From positions 1 through 64,000 of the forward strand of contig DJBL01000070.1 of NCBI GenBank assembly GCA_002435595.1: a stretch of 64,000 bases of DNA. Reading direction: 5' to 3'. Of the stretch, positions 19,455 to 28,596 are shown one piece after another. The notes beneath the pieces were generated by a model. That model had not been told where the DNA came from. It was given only the letters and a program-made list of their open reading frames with translations, and made no database searches. A program made the position numbers and the translations under genes. Numbering within the stretch: position 1 is the first letter of the stretch; every line of letters starts with the position of its first letter. Source of the stretch: Stenotrophomonas maltophilia. GTDB taxonomy: Bacteria > Pseudomonadota > Gammaproteobacteria > Xanthomonadales > Xanthomonadaceae.

Positions 19455-20972
19455 TCAGTTTTCGGGACGCATATAAGGGAACAGCAGTACATCACGAATC
19501 GAGCTGCTGCCGGTGAGCAGCATGACCAGGCGGTCGATGCCGATGCCCAGGCCGCCGGTCGGGGCCATGCCGTACTCCAGCGCACGGATGTAATCGGCGT
19601 CGTAGTGCATGGCCTCGTCGTCGCCGCCCTCCTTGGCCGTGACCTGGGCCTGGAAGCGGGCTGCCTGGTCTTCCGGGTCGTTCAACTCGGAGAAGCCGTT
19701 GGCCAGCTCCTTGCCGTTGATGAACAGCTCGAAACGGTCGGTATAACCGGGCTGGTCATCGTTGGCGCGGGCCAGCGGGGACACTTCGACCGGGTGGTCG
19801 GTGATGAAGGTCGGCTGGATCAGGGTGTGTTCGACGGTGGCCTCGAAGATCTCCAGCAGCAGCTTGCCCCAGCCGTAGGACGGCTTGATGCGGATCTTCA
19901 GGCGCTCGCAATGGGCGGCCAGCGCGTCGCGGTCGGTGCAGTCGGCGGCGCTGATCTCCGGGTTGTGGTGGCGCACGGCCTCGTCCATGCGCCAGCGACG
20001 GAACGCCGGGGCCAGGTCGATGCTGGCGCCATCCCACTCCACCGTGGTGGTGCCCAGCACCTTGCTGGCCACGTCACGGATCACCCCTTCGGTCAGGTCC
20101 ATCACCTCGGTGTACGTGGCATAGGCCTCGTACAGCTCCATCATGGTGAATTCCGGATTGTGCCGGGTGCTGACGCCTTCATTGCGGAAGTTGCGGTTGA
20201 TTTCGTACACGCGCTCCAGGCCACCCACGACCAGGCGCTTGAGGTACAGCTCCGGGGCCACGCGCAGGTACAGGTCCAGGTCCAGCGCGTTGTGGTGGGT
20301 GGTGAACGGCTTGGCCGTGGCGCCGCCGGGGATGTAATGCATCATCGGCGTTTCCACTTCCAGGAAATCGCGGTTGTCCAGCCAGGCGCGCATGGCGCGG
20401 ATGATCCGCGAGCGCTTGATGAACACCTCGCGCGACTCCGGGGTCACGATCAGGTCCACATAGCGCTGGCGGTAGCGCTGCTCCACGTCGGCCAGGCCGT
20501 GCCACTTGTCCGGCAGCGGGCGCAGCGACTTGGTCAGCAGGCGGATGCTGGTGGCCTTGACCGACAGCTCGCCGGTCTTGGTGCGGGTCAGCCCACCCTC
20601 GACGGCGATGATGTCGCCCACGTCCCAGCCCTTGAAGGCGGTGTAGGCATCGCCCAGGGTGCTGCCCTGCAGGAACAGCTGGATGCGGCCGGATTCGTCC
20701 TGGATCTGGGCGAAGCTGGCCTTGCCCATCACCCGCTTGGCCATCAGCCGGCCGGCCATCCTGACCTGGCGGTCGGTCGCCTCCAGGGCGTCGGCGGTCC
20801 ACTGTTCGGCGTCGGCGAACTCGGCCTGAAGGGTGCCGGCGAAGTGCTCGCGGCGGAAATCGTTGGGGTAGGCGATGCCCTGCCCGCGCAGCGCGGTCAG
20901 TTTCGCGCGGCGCTCGGCGATGAGGCTGTTCTCGTCGACGGGAGGCTGCGGCGCGGGGGTCTGATCGTTCAT
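19455..20972 (-). CDS. lysS: Lysyl-tRNA synthetase, class II
   Basis: 505 aa, normal length. It charges tRNA-Lys with lysine. The N-terminal OB-fold anticodon-binding domain (about 65-170; MAGRLMAKRVMGKASFAQIQ) is followed by the class II catalytic core: motif 1 around FLEVETPMMH, motif 2 FRNEGVSTRHNPEFTMME and motif 3 GLGIGIDRLVMLL. It lies downstream of prfB on the same strand, the same pairing as prfB-lysS in many proteobacteria, and upstream of rpfG with a 196-nt gap that probably holds the rpfGC promoter. Confidence 0.97.
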   Translation of the reverse strand: MNDQTPAPQPPVDENSLIAERRAKLTALRGQGIAYPNDFRREHFAGTLQAEFADAEQWTADALEATDRQVRMAGRLMAKRVMGKASFAQIQDESGRIQLFLQGSTLGDAYTAFKGWDVGDIIAVEGGLTRTKTGELSVKATSIRLLTKSLRPLPDKWHGLADVEQRYRQRYVDLIVTPESREVFIKRSRIIRAMRAWLDNRDFLEVETPMMHYIPGGATAKPFTTHHNALDLDLYLRVAPELYLKRLVVGGLERVYEINRNFRNEGVSTRHNPEFTMMELYEAYATYTEVMDLTEGVIRDVASKVLGTTTVEWDGASIDLAPAFRRWRMDEAVRHHNPEISAADCTDRDALAAHCERLKIRIKPSYGWGKLLLEIFEATVEHTLIQPTFITDHPVEVSPLARANDDQPGYTDRFELFINGKELANGFSELNDPEDQAARFQAQVTAKEGGDDEAMHYDADYIRALEYGMAPTGGLGIGIDRLVMLLTGSSSIRDVLLFPYMRPEN

Positions 20973-21069
20973 GGCGTGGGTCTATGTATGGGGGGAGGTA
21001 CGAACCCCGCCATCATGCCGATGGACGGGGCAGAGTGCGAAATCCCCGGGCGGACCCGGGGCGAGCGCA

Positions 21070-21092
21070 TCGGGCCGCGCGCGGCGGCCCGA
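21070..21092 (-). other. GC-rich hairpin directly after the prfB stop
   Basis: Perfect inverted repeat TCGGGCCGC at 21070-21078 and GCGGCCCGA at 21084-21092, starting 3 nt past the prfB stop on the minus strand. No T tract follows, so readthrough into lysS is likely. It may act as a processing or stability element between prfB and lysS. Confidence 0.45.
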
Positions 21093-21095
21093 CGG

Positions 21096-22221
21096 TCAGG
21101 CGTCGATGCGTTTGGAACCCACGGCCAGGCCGGACTTCAGGCTGGCTTCGACGAACTCGTCGAGGTCGCCATCGAGCACCTTCTGGGTATCGGAGCGCTC
21201 GATGCCGGTGCGCAGGTCCTTGATCCGGCTCTGGTCGAGCACGTAGTTGCGGATCTGGCTGCCCCAGCCGATGTCGGACTTGGTGGCTTCCACCGCATCA
21301 CGCTCGGCGTTGCGCTTCTGGATCTCCAGCTCGTACAGCTTGGCGGCCAGCATCTTCATCGCGTTGTCGCGGTTCTGGTGCTGGCTGCGGCCGGTCTGGC
21401 AGGCCACGACGGTGTTGGTCGGGATGTGGGTGATGCGCACCGCCGACTCGGTCTTGTTGACGTGCTGGCCACCGGCACCGGAGGAGCGGTACACGTCGGT
21501 GCGCAGGTCGGCCGGATTGATGTCGATCTCGATGTTGTTGTCCACTTCCGGGGACACGAACACCGAGGTGAAGCTGGTGTGGCGGCGGTTGTCCGAATCG
21601 AACGGCGACTTGCGCACCAGGCGGTGCACGCCGGTTTCGGTCTTCAGCCAGCCATAGGCGTAATCGCCTTCCACGCGCAGGGTGGCCGACTTGATGCCGG
21701 CGACGTCGCCACCGGACACTTCCATCAGCTCGGTCTTCCAGCCACGCGATTCGCACCAGCGCAGGTACATGCGCAGCAGGATTTCGGCCCAGTCCTGGGC
21801 TTCGGTGCCGCCGGCACCGGCCTGGATGTCCACGAACGCCGGGGCGTTGTCCATCTGGCCGGAGAACATGCGCTGGAATTCCAGCTGTTCGACGTGCTTC
21901 TGGTACTTGTCCAGGTCGGCGACCACGGCCAGGGCGGTATCTTCGTCCTGTTCGCTCTCAGCCAGTTCGAGCAGTTCGCCCGATTCGGACAGCCCGTCGA
22001 GGATGGTGGCGATGCCGCCGACCGTCTTGTCCAGGGTGGCGCGTTCGCGGCCCAGGTTCTGGGCGTACTCGGCGTTGTTCCAGATGTCTGGATTTTCCAG
22101 TTCCCGGGTTACTTCTTCCAGACGCTCTTTCTTGGCGTCGTAGTCAAAGATACCCCCTGAGCGAGAGCACGCGATCGGTGAGATCGGTGATTCGCTGGCG
22201 CACGGGATTGAGCTCGATCAT
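21096..22221 (-). CDS. prfB: Peptide chain release factor 2, with programmed +1 frameshift
   Basis: Recognises UGA and UAA stop codons and triggers peptide release. The gene is split over two frames. ATG at 22221 gives 25 codons ending VLSLRGYL, then an in-frame TGA at 22144-22146. Shifting +1 at CTT-TGA-C continues with DYDAKKERLEEVTRELENPD to the stop at 21096, for a total of 374 aa. In this numbering the GGQ motif falls at 250-252, and the stop-codon tripeptide SPF is in VRKSPFDSDNRRH. The internal AGGGGG just before CTT is the Shine-Dalgarno-like stimulator. Automatic annotation starting at the downstream GTG (21926) would lose about 98 residues. Confidence 0.97.
22144..22156 (-). promoter_or_regulatory. 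RF2 autoregulatory frameshift site
   Basis: Minus-strand sequence AGGGGG-TAT-CTT-TGA-C. This is the classical RF2 recoding signal: a Shine-Dalgarno-like AGGGGG 3 nt before the slippery CTT, and a UGA followed by C. When RF2 is scarce, ribosomes slip +1 from CUU to UUU and make more RF2. Confidence 0.95.
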
Positions 22222-22276
22222 ATCGGCGGTGTTGAAGGCTTGGGACAAGACCGGAATTGTAGCCTAGCCCGCCCGT

Positions 22277-23176
22277 TCATGCTGGCGCCGGGCCCGGGCC
22301 CGTGCCCTGCCCCAGCGCGGCGCGCAGGCCGGGCAGCTGGCGTCGGCTGCAGGGCAGCACGGTGCCGTCGGCCAGGTGGGCGCGTGCCTCGCCACTGTCC
22401 AGCGGCTCGATGGAGACCAGGAAGCCCAGGTTGAGCACGTAACTGCGGTGGATCCGCACGAAGCGGGCCGGGTCCAGCCGGGCCTCCAGCGCGGCCATCG
22501 TGCTGCGCAGGGGGTAGTCGTGGCCACGCACGTGCAGGTTCATGTAGTTGCCGGCGGCCTGGGCGTACTCCACATCGGCAGTGGCCACCAGGAAATCACG
22601 TCCCAGCTTGCGCACCAGGAAGCGCTCGGGCCGCTCCACCGGCTCCACCGGCGGCGCATCCTCGGGGGCGGCCAGCAGATGCGCCTCGCCCTGGCGGCGG
22701 CGGCCGAACCAGCTGAAGAAGTGTTCGATGGCCACGAAGCTGAAGAACGCGCGCACGTCCTTGAGATACTCGTACAGCAGCCGGCTGGTCCAACTGGAGC
22801 CATCCACATAGTGCTCGCCCAGCCCGGCATAGGCCAGGTGGCGCAGCAGCATCATGCCCACCACGTGGACCAGCGACCAGCCCACGCTGGCCAGCAGGTA
22901 CACCGGCAACCGCCGCCGCCAGGTATCGGCATGCAGCGGCCAGCGCTGGCACCCCCACCACAGCAGCGGCAGGGTCAGCACGATCAGCACGGCGCTGCTG
23001 AGCTCCCAGATCATCGGCTGCCACACCGCCAATGCCTCGCCACGGCGCTGGGCATCCATCACTTCCACGCAGGCATTGGCCACGGCACTGGACAGCAGGA
23101 TCGCCGTCCAGACCAGCAGGCGGGTGGCCGGGCGCCAGCGGGAATCAGTACTACGCGGGGTCATCGGAACGTCCAT
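22277..23176 (-). CDS. Membrane-anchored LytTR DNA-binding regulator
   Basis: 299 aa. The N-terminal half has about four transmembrane helices (approximate centres 28, 68, 98 and 150) and no receiver domain. A linker of about residues 165-190 leads to a C-terminal LytTR domain (ADVEYAQAAGNYMNLHVRG, FVRIHRSYVLNLGFLVSIEP, the strand-turn DNA-binding core). LytTR domains bind direct-repeat promoters, and membrane-tethered forms are seen in xanthomonads and Bacteroidetes. The ligand and targets are not evident. It lies 55 nt upstream of prfB on the same strand and about 87 nt downstream of the VIT protein gene. The start could also be Met5. Confidence 0.88.
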   Translation of the reverse strand: MDVPMTPRSTDSRWRPATRLLVWTAILLSSAVANACVEVMDAQRRGEALAVWQPMIWELSSAVLIVLTLPLLWWGCQRWPLHADTWRRRLPVYLLASVGWSLVHVVGMMLLRHLAYAGLGEHYVDGSSWTSRLLYEYLKDVRAFFSFVAIEHFFSWFGRRRQGEAHLLAAPEDAPPVEPVERPERFLVRKLGRDFLVATADVEYAQAAGNYMNLHVRGHDYPLRSTMAALEARLDPARFVRIHRSYVLNLGFLVSIEPLDSGEARAHLADGTVLPCSRRQLPGLRAALGQGTGPGPAPA

Positions 23177-23263
23177 GCGGCGGGGCCGGAAGCATGCATC
23201 AAACGCCCATGGTAGCGGCCCCGCTTCGTCCCTGCGGGGCCGCCACCGGTCACTTCGCTGCCG

Positions 23264-26203
23264 CTAGCGCACGTCGAACTCGCCCACCAGCACGGTCTCG
23301 GCGCGGTCCTTCAAACGCATCGTGACCTGCTGGTCGCGCTGCTTGCCCGTGCCCCAGTGCGTGCTCAGGCGCAGGCTGAGGGTGGTGGCGCCGGTGACCA
23401 GCTGTTCACGGCTGCCAAAGAAGTTGGCCTCCACCTTGTACCGGCCCGGCTTGGCATCGCGCAGCGAGAACTGCTCGGGACCGTAGCCGCCGGTGAAATC
23501 CTGGGACATCTGCCCGCCCTGGTAGGTAAGCCGGTTGCCGTAGTAGGCGCGCTCACCGTTGGGATCGGTCACCCACAGGTCCATGTCACTGTTGTCACTG
23601 TCCCAGCTCAGCACCACGCGCAGGTCCAGCGGCATGGCCCGGCGCAGGCGTGGATCGACTGCGGCCGTGCTCACGCGCTGACGTGCGGCCAAAGTGTTGA
23701 GTTCATCCAGGGCAATCAGCGCGATGCCGTCAAAACGCCCGTCCCAGGGCCGCACCACCACGTCATTGAGCGCATCCACGGCCTGCTGGTACTGGCCGCT
23801 GGCTTCCAGCGCCAGACCGAGGTCGCGGAAGCTCTGCGGTTCTTCCTCGCCCAGCCGCAGCACGTGGCGGAACACGGGAACGGCCAGCTCCGGCGCGCCT
23901 GCCTGCATCAGCCGATAGCCGAGCACGCGCAGCACGTGGCGGTTTTCCAGCTGCATCTCGGCCAGGTTGGACAACACCCGCAGGGCCAGGTCGCGCTGCC
24001 CCTTGGCCAACAGCAGGTCGGCCACGTCCAGGTAGAACGCGCTGCTGTCGCGGTGTTGCTCACGCTCGGCCAGGTAGGTGGCATAGACCTGCGTCGGCGC
24101 TGCATCGCGCAGGCGGCGGGCGTAGGCCGAATCCGGCGCCCACGGCGCCAGGGTAATGGCGATGGCGCCGTGGTTGGCGGGCCCTCCCGCGGCCTTGGCA
24201 CTGGTGAGCTCCACGACCTCCAGCTCGCCGCGGGCACGGTTGGCCCGCATCATCGGTGCAGGGGCGGCCATCGGCGCAGGCGGTGCCGGCGGGGTGACAC
24301 GCTGCTCGGCCTCTGCCTGCACGTCGCGCGCCTCCTGCGCAGCGGCTGCGGCAACGGCCGCCACCGGCGCAGGCTTGCCCTGCCCGCTGCGCCCGGTCGG
24401 GCTGTCCTTGGGCCAGCGGGTGTTCCACCAGCGCTCGCGATCGGCGAACTGCCGGGCGATGCCTTCCAGCCGCTCGCGGCGCGCCTGCTGCTCATCGGCC
24501 AGGGCCAGCGCGTGCAGGCGGTCGTACTCGGCGCGCAACGGCTGCGGTGCGCGGATGCCGTAGCGCAGGTAGTCGTCCAGGGTCTCCAGCACCAGCAGCG
24601 AGGTATCGGCACCGACGATCCCGAACCGGCGCGACAGCGCAGTGGCCTGGACCGCATTGGCGGCCGGGTCGGCGGCCAGGCGCGCCAGCTGTGCATTGGC
24701 CCAGGCCTGGGCGACCAGTGCACCCGGCACGCCGCGGGCGTCGGCGACGGCGATGCGCTGGGTGTGCACGCGGCCATCGGGCAGGCGCACCTGCACCTCG
24801 ATCCGGCCGTCACTGCGCTGCACATGCCCCGACACCCGCAGCCAGCCCAGTCCGGCCCGGCCCACGTCGGCCTCCAGCTGGTCCACGCCGGTGCCGCGCA
24901 ACTGGACCAGCGTGGCCTGCTGCTGCAGCAGCAAGGGCAGCGCCGCCTCCACCTCGGCCAGGCTGGACACCACCACCACCTGACCGTGCTGGGCCGCGGT
25001 CCAGGCGCGCAGCCGCGCGGTGTCGGTGCGGGCACCGGCGCTGCTCACCGCATACAGGCGCTGCCCGGCACCCAGCCTGGGCAACGTCTGGGCGCCATAG
25101 TTGGACAGCCCGTCGCTGACCAGCAGGTACTCGCCAACGTCTGCCTGCGGGGTCCACGCGGCCAGCGCACTGGCGCCATCCAGCGGCAGGGCGTCCAGGT
25201 AGCTGCGCAGGTCCTGCCAGTCGCCGCCCCGGATACGGAAGCTGCGCACCGGCTCGGCGCGGTCGCGCAGCACGGAAAGCACGACCTCGCCTTCGCCGAG
25301 CGCGCCGAAGTAGCGATCCAGCACCGCCCGCTCGGCGGCGCGGTCGCGCTCGCGCGCCGAGCCGGAGGCATCCCACAGCAGGCCGATTTTCCGGGGCAGC
25401 ACGCGCGGCGCCGAGGACACCGGCAGCGGCAGTTGCGCCAGCAGGTAACGCTCGCCGTCATGCTCCCCGCTCACCACGTCGGTCTGGCGTACCTGCGGCA
25501 ACCGCCACTGCGCCTGGGTCGGCAACGCCTCGCCGGCCCCGCTCCACTGCGTCACGTAGGCACCCTCGCGGGCCGTGAACTGCCACGGCAGCGCGGCGCT
25601 GGGCACCGGCGCGCCGGTGCCGCTGGCGTCCAGCCGCAGGCTCACCTGCGCGGCACCGCGCGCGAACTGCAGCGGCAGCGTCCAGCGCAGCCCCTGTGCA
25701 TCCACCGGCAGCGTTTCGCGCAGGGTCAAGGCGACCCGGCGGCTGCCGTGCGCCGGGATCGGGTACACACGCAGCCGGAACTGGTTGCCGGCGGTCTGTT
25801 CCAGCAGGCCAGGATCCACCCGGCGCCGTTCGATCGCTTCGAAGACCTGGCGCCCCTGTGCCTTGGGCACGGGCACTGCATCGCGCAGCGCACCGTCGAT
25901 ATCCAGCGCGAAACCGGCCACCTGCTGGCCATCGGCGAGTGGGAACTCCAGCTGGCCTTCCAGCACCCGCGCGTTGGGATTGTGGAACTCCATCTCGATG
26001 CGGGTCTCGCCCATCCCCGCCACGACGTGGGCGTCCAGGCGCACCTGGCGCAACTGCACCGGCACCTCGGCTCCGGCCACCTGCAGCACCGGTGCCTGCG
26101 CCGGCGCCACCGGCGTGGCGGCCAGGCGCGTCTGCGCCACGCCGACCTGCATTCCCAGCCACAGCATGCCCAGCATGCCGATCCCACGAAGTGCGCGTTC
26201 CAT
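23264..26203 (-). CDS. VIT/VWA-domain secreted protein with TPR-like and C-terminal DUF2135 regions
   Basis: 979 aa; GGGAG precedes the ATG. The signal peptide is about residues 1-23. A VIT domain (about 30-175; VRLDAHVVAGMGETRIEMEF) is followed by a von Willebrand A region (about 280-430), whose MIDAS-like motif is LLWDASGSARERD. A Pro/Ala-rich flexible stretch (about 600-670) leads to TPR-like helices (about 730-820) and a C-terminal domain starting LRVVLSWDSDNSDMDLWVTD, which looks like DUF2135. VIT-VWA proteins are usually cell-surface or periplasmic binding proteins. The adjacent LytTR regulator may be related, but that is inference. Two-domain VIT/VWA proteins are common; this long form appears to be the xanthomonad type. 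Confidence 0.85.
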   Translation of the reverse strand: MERALRGIGMLGMLWLGMQVGVAQTRLAATPVAPAQAPVLQVAGAEVPVQLRQVRLDAHVVAGMGETRIEMEFHNPNARVLEGQLEFPLADGQQVAGFALDIDGALRDAVPVPKAQGRQVFEAIERRRVDPGLLEQTAGNQFRLRVYPIPAHGSRRVALTLRETLPVDAQGLRWTLPLQFARGAAQVSLRLDASGTGAPVPSAALPWQFTAREGAYVTQWSGAGEALPTQAQWRLPQVRQTDVVSGEHDGERYLLAQLPLPVSSAPRVLPRKIGLLWDASGSARERDRAAERAVLDRYFGALGEGEVVLSVLRDRAEPVRSFRIRGGDWQDLRSYLDALPLDGASALAAWTPQADVGEYLLVSDGLSNYGAQTLPRLGAGQRLYAVSSAGARTDTARLRAWTAAQHGQVVVVSSLAEVEAALPLLLQQQATLVQLRGTGVDQLEADVGRAGLGWLRVSGHVQRSDGRIEVQVRLPDGRVHTQRIAVADARGVPGALVAQAWANAQLARLAADPAANAVQATALSRRFGIVGADTSLLVLETLDDYLRYGIRAPQPLRAEYDRLHALALADEQQARRERLEGIARQFADRERWWNTRWPKDSPTGRSGQGKPAPVAAVAAAAAQEARDVQAEAEQRVTPPAPPAPMAAPAPMMRANRARGELEVVELTSAKAAGGPANHGAIAITLAPWAPDSAYARRLRDAAPTQVYATYLAEREQHRDSSAFYLDVADLLLAKGQRDLALRVLSNLAEMQLENRHVLRVLGYRLMQAGAPELAVPVFRHVLRLGEEEPQSFRDLGLALEASGQYQQAVDALNDVVVRPWDGRFDGIALIALDELNTLAARQRVSTAAVDPRLRRAMPLDLRVVLSWDSDNSDMDLWVTDPNGERAYYGNRLTYQGGQMSQDFTGGYGPEQFSLRDAKPGRYKVEANFFGSREQLVTGATTLSLRLSTHWGTGKQRDQQVTMRLKDRAETVLVGEFDVR

Positions 26204-26340
26204 GTGACGCTCCCGATCCGATGACAGCAGGTTGAACGGATCATGCCGGCAAACGGGGTTGGGGCGATGCAGTGCTTGGCGTGGGCAGCGCGGTGGGCCA
26301 AGATGCCGCTCCCCCGGATGACGTTTACAAGGATGTACCG

Positions 26341-27396
26341 ATGCGCCTGCCTGCCCTGTTGCCCCTGCTGTTGCTGGCGCCCACCCTGCCGCTGCAGGCC
26401 GCCCCGGCCACCGCCGGGGTGAGCTTCTCGCACAACGACTGGACCCTGGCCTGCGACAACACCCGCACCTGCCGTGCCGCCGGCTACCAGAACGATGCCG
26501 ACGGCGACAACCCGCCGGTCTCGATCCTGCTCACCCGCGTGGCCGGGCCGGACCAACCGGTCACGGCCGAGCTGATGCTGGGCCAGTACGATGAAGTGAC
26601 CCTGCCCAGTCAGTTGTCGCTGCAGATCAACGAGGCGAAGCTGGGCGCATTGAAGTACGACGCCGCCGCCGGCACCGCCCGGCTCTCCAGCGCGCAGGTC
26701 AGCGCCCTGCTCGCCTCGCTCACCCGCAGCAGCCATATCGTGCTGGTCGGCAACGACGGCAAGCGCTGGACCGTATCGGACAGTGGCGCCTCGGCGGTGC
26801 TGCTGAAGATGGACGAGTTCCAGGGCCGGCTGGGTACCCCCGGTGCGCTGGTGCGCAAGGGCAGGAACCCCGAATCGGCGGTGTTGCCGGCCGTGCCGAT
26901 GCCGGTGGTCAAGCTGGCCAAGGTGGTCCCCACCCGTCCCGCCGACGAAGCCCTGGCCCACTCCGCCGCGCTGCGTGCCGCGCTCGCCGCGGTGACCTCG
27001 GCCGACGACTGCGAAGCCCTGCACCCCGGCGACAGCGTGATTGCCAACGAAGGACCGCAGGAGATCACCGTGCAGCGCCTGAGCGCGGACAAGCTGCTGG
27101 TGTCGCAGGCCTGCTGGCGCGCGGCCTACAACACCGGTGACGGCTACTGGGTGGTCAACGACCGCGCGCCCTACCAGCCCCGGCTGGTGACCACCTCGGG
27201 CGTGGGCGATGACGTGCGCACCATCGGCGAATCGCACAAGGGCCGCGGCCTGGGCGACTGTTTCTACAGCACCACCTGGGGCTGGACCGGCACCCAGTTC
27301 GTGAAAACCGACGTCTCCAGCACCGGGCTGTGCCGGCTGGTCTCGGCCGGCGGCGCCTGGGAAATGCCGACCCTGGTGAGCAAGGTGCAGGAGTAG
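26341..27396 (+). CDS. DUF1176 secreted protein, copy 1
   Basis: 351 aa from the ATG at 26341, preceded by AAGGA. The signal peptide is about residues 1-20 (LPALLPLLLLAPTLPLQAAP). The mature protein begins with FSHNDWTLACDNTRTCRAAGY, the family's N-terminal Cys-containing block, and contains SASAVLLKMDEFQGRLGTPGAL-type sequence in the middle and TTWGWTGTQFVKT plus CRLVSAGGAWEMPTLV at the end. These match DUF1176, a periplasmic family of unknown function. It is divergent from the VIT gene. A close paralogue follows 127 nt downstream. Confidence 0.85.
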   Translation: MRLPALLPLLLLAPTLPLQAAPATAGVSFSHNDWTLACDNTRTCRAAGYQNDADGDNPPVSILLTRVAGPDQPVTAELMLGQYDEVTLPSQLSLQINEAKLGALKYDAAAGTARLSSAQVSALLASLTRSSHIVLVGNDGKRWTVSDSGASAVLLKMDEFQGRLGTPGALVRKGRNPESAVLPAVPMPVVKLAKVVPTRPADEALAHSAALRAALAAVTSADDCEALHPGDSVIANEGPQEITVQRLSADKLLVSQACWRAAYNTGDGYWVVNDRAPYQPRLVTTSGVGDDVRTIGESHKGRGLGDCFYSTTWGWTGTQFVKTDVSSTGLCRLVSAGGAWEMPTLVSKVQE

Positions 27397-27523
27397 ACCG
27401 ACCGGTAGACGTTGCAGTGAGGTGCCGTTTGCGCCCCTCACCGCCGACGGGATTCGTACAAATTTCATGGACCACTGGCGACGGTAGCGACGACGCTATC
27501 CAGCCCGCCATGGACATCGTCCG

Positions 27524-28591
27524 ATGCGCCTCCGTCCCACGCGTCTTCCTCTCGCTGCCGCGCTGTCGCTGCTGGGCATTCTGCCGGGCCTGGCCTCGCC
27601 CCTGCCCGAGGGCATCGCGTTCGAGCATGGTGATTGGGTGCTGGCCTGCGACAACACCCGCACCTGCCGCGCGGCCGGCTACCAGGCCGACCAGAACGAC
27701 CCGGATGGGGCGGTATCGCTTCTGCTCGCCCGCAAGGCCGGCCCCAACCAGCCGGTCCGTGCCGAACTGATGCTCGGCCAGTTGGGCACCCGCCCCTTCC
27801 CCAGGCAGCTCGCCCTGCAGATCAACGGCGACGCGCTGGGCGCGCCCCGCTACAACGCCGACGAGGGAACCGCCGTGTTCACACCGGCACAGGTTGCCGC
27901 GCTGCGCAGCTCGCTGGCTCGCGACAGCCGCATCGTGCTGCTGGGCAACGATGGCACGCACTGGACGGTCTCTGATCGAGGCGCCTCGGCGGTGTTGTTG
28001 AAGATGGACGAATTCCAGGGCCGCCTGGGCACCCCCGGCGCGTTGATCCGCAAGGGCAGGAAGGCCGAAGCCACCGTGCTACCGCCCGTACCGATGCCGG
28101 TGATCGTTCTGGGCAAGGTGGTCGCGGCGCGGCCTGCCGATCAAGCCCTGGCAAACGCCTCGGCGCTGCGCAGGGCGCTGGCCGCGGCCACCCCGGCCAA
28201 CACCTGCGACGTGGGCTATCCGGACCAGAGCAGGATCGAGGACGACGGTCCCCAGGGAATCACCGTGCAGCGCCTCAGCGCGGACAAGTTGCTGGTATCC
28301 AGAGTGTGCTGGGACGGAAGTGTCTACCTCGGCATGGGCTACTGGGTGGTCAACGATCGCGCGCCCTACCAGCCCCGGCTGGTCACCGCTTCGGCGGTCG
28401 ACGATAACCTTCGCACCATCGAGGAAATCCACAAGGGCCGTACCATCGCCGACTGCATGCGCTACACCACCTGGGGCTGGACGGGCGCCCGGTTCGTCAA
28501 GATCGCCGAGGCCGACACCGGCCTCTGCCGCAGCGTCGCCGCTGGCGGGGCGTGGCACATGCCGACCCTGGTGACCCGGGTCGTCAAGTAA
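27524..28591 (+). CDS. DUF1176 secreted protein, copy 2
   Basis: 355 aa. The signal peptide is about residues 1-28 (LPLAAALSLLGILPGLASP). It is very similar to copy 1 across its length: GDWVLACDNTRTCRAAGYQ, LLKMDEFQGRLGTPGALIRK, ITVQRLSADKLLVS, GYWVVNDRAPYQPRLVT and TTWGWTGARFVK are shared or nearly so, so a recent tandem duplication is likely. No clear ribosome binding site is seen. Its stop is 5 nt from the end of the convergent recJ gene. Function unknown. Confidence 0.83.
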   Translation: MRLRPTRLPLAAALSLLGILPGLASPLPEGIAFEHGDWVLACDNTRTCRAAGYQADQNDPDGAVSLLLARKAGPNQPVRAELMLGQLGTRPFPRQLALQINGDALGAPRYNADEGTAVFTPAQVAALRSSLARDSRIVLLGNDGTHWTVSDRGASAVLLKMDEFQGRLGTPGALIRKGRKAEATVLPPVPMPVIVLGKVVAARPADQALANASALRRALAAATPANTCDVGYPDQSRIEDDGPQGITVQRLSADKLLVSRVCWDGSVYLGMGYWVVNDRAPYQPRLVTASAVDDNLRTIEEIHKGRTIADCMRYTTWGWTGARFVKIAEADTGLCRSVAAGGAWHMPTLVTRVVK

Positions 28592-28596
28592 GCCGC

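Noticed and set aside
21096..21926. prfB starting at the internal GTG
   Set aside because: The upstream leader with the +1 frameshift signal restores a full-length RF2 with GGQ at 250-252.
19131..22160. 1009-codon plus-strand frame over lysS and prfB
   Set aside because: It spans two real genes on the other strand, and its product has no domain pattern.
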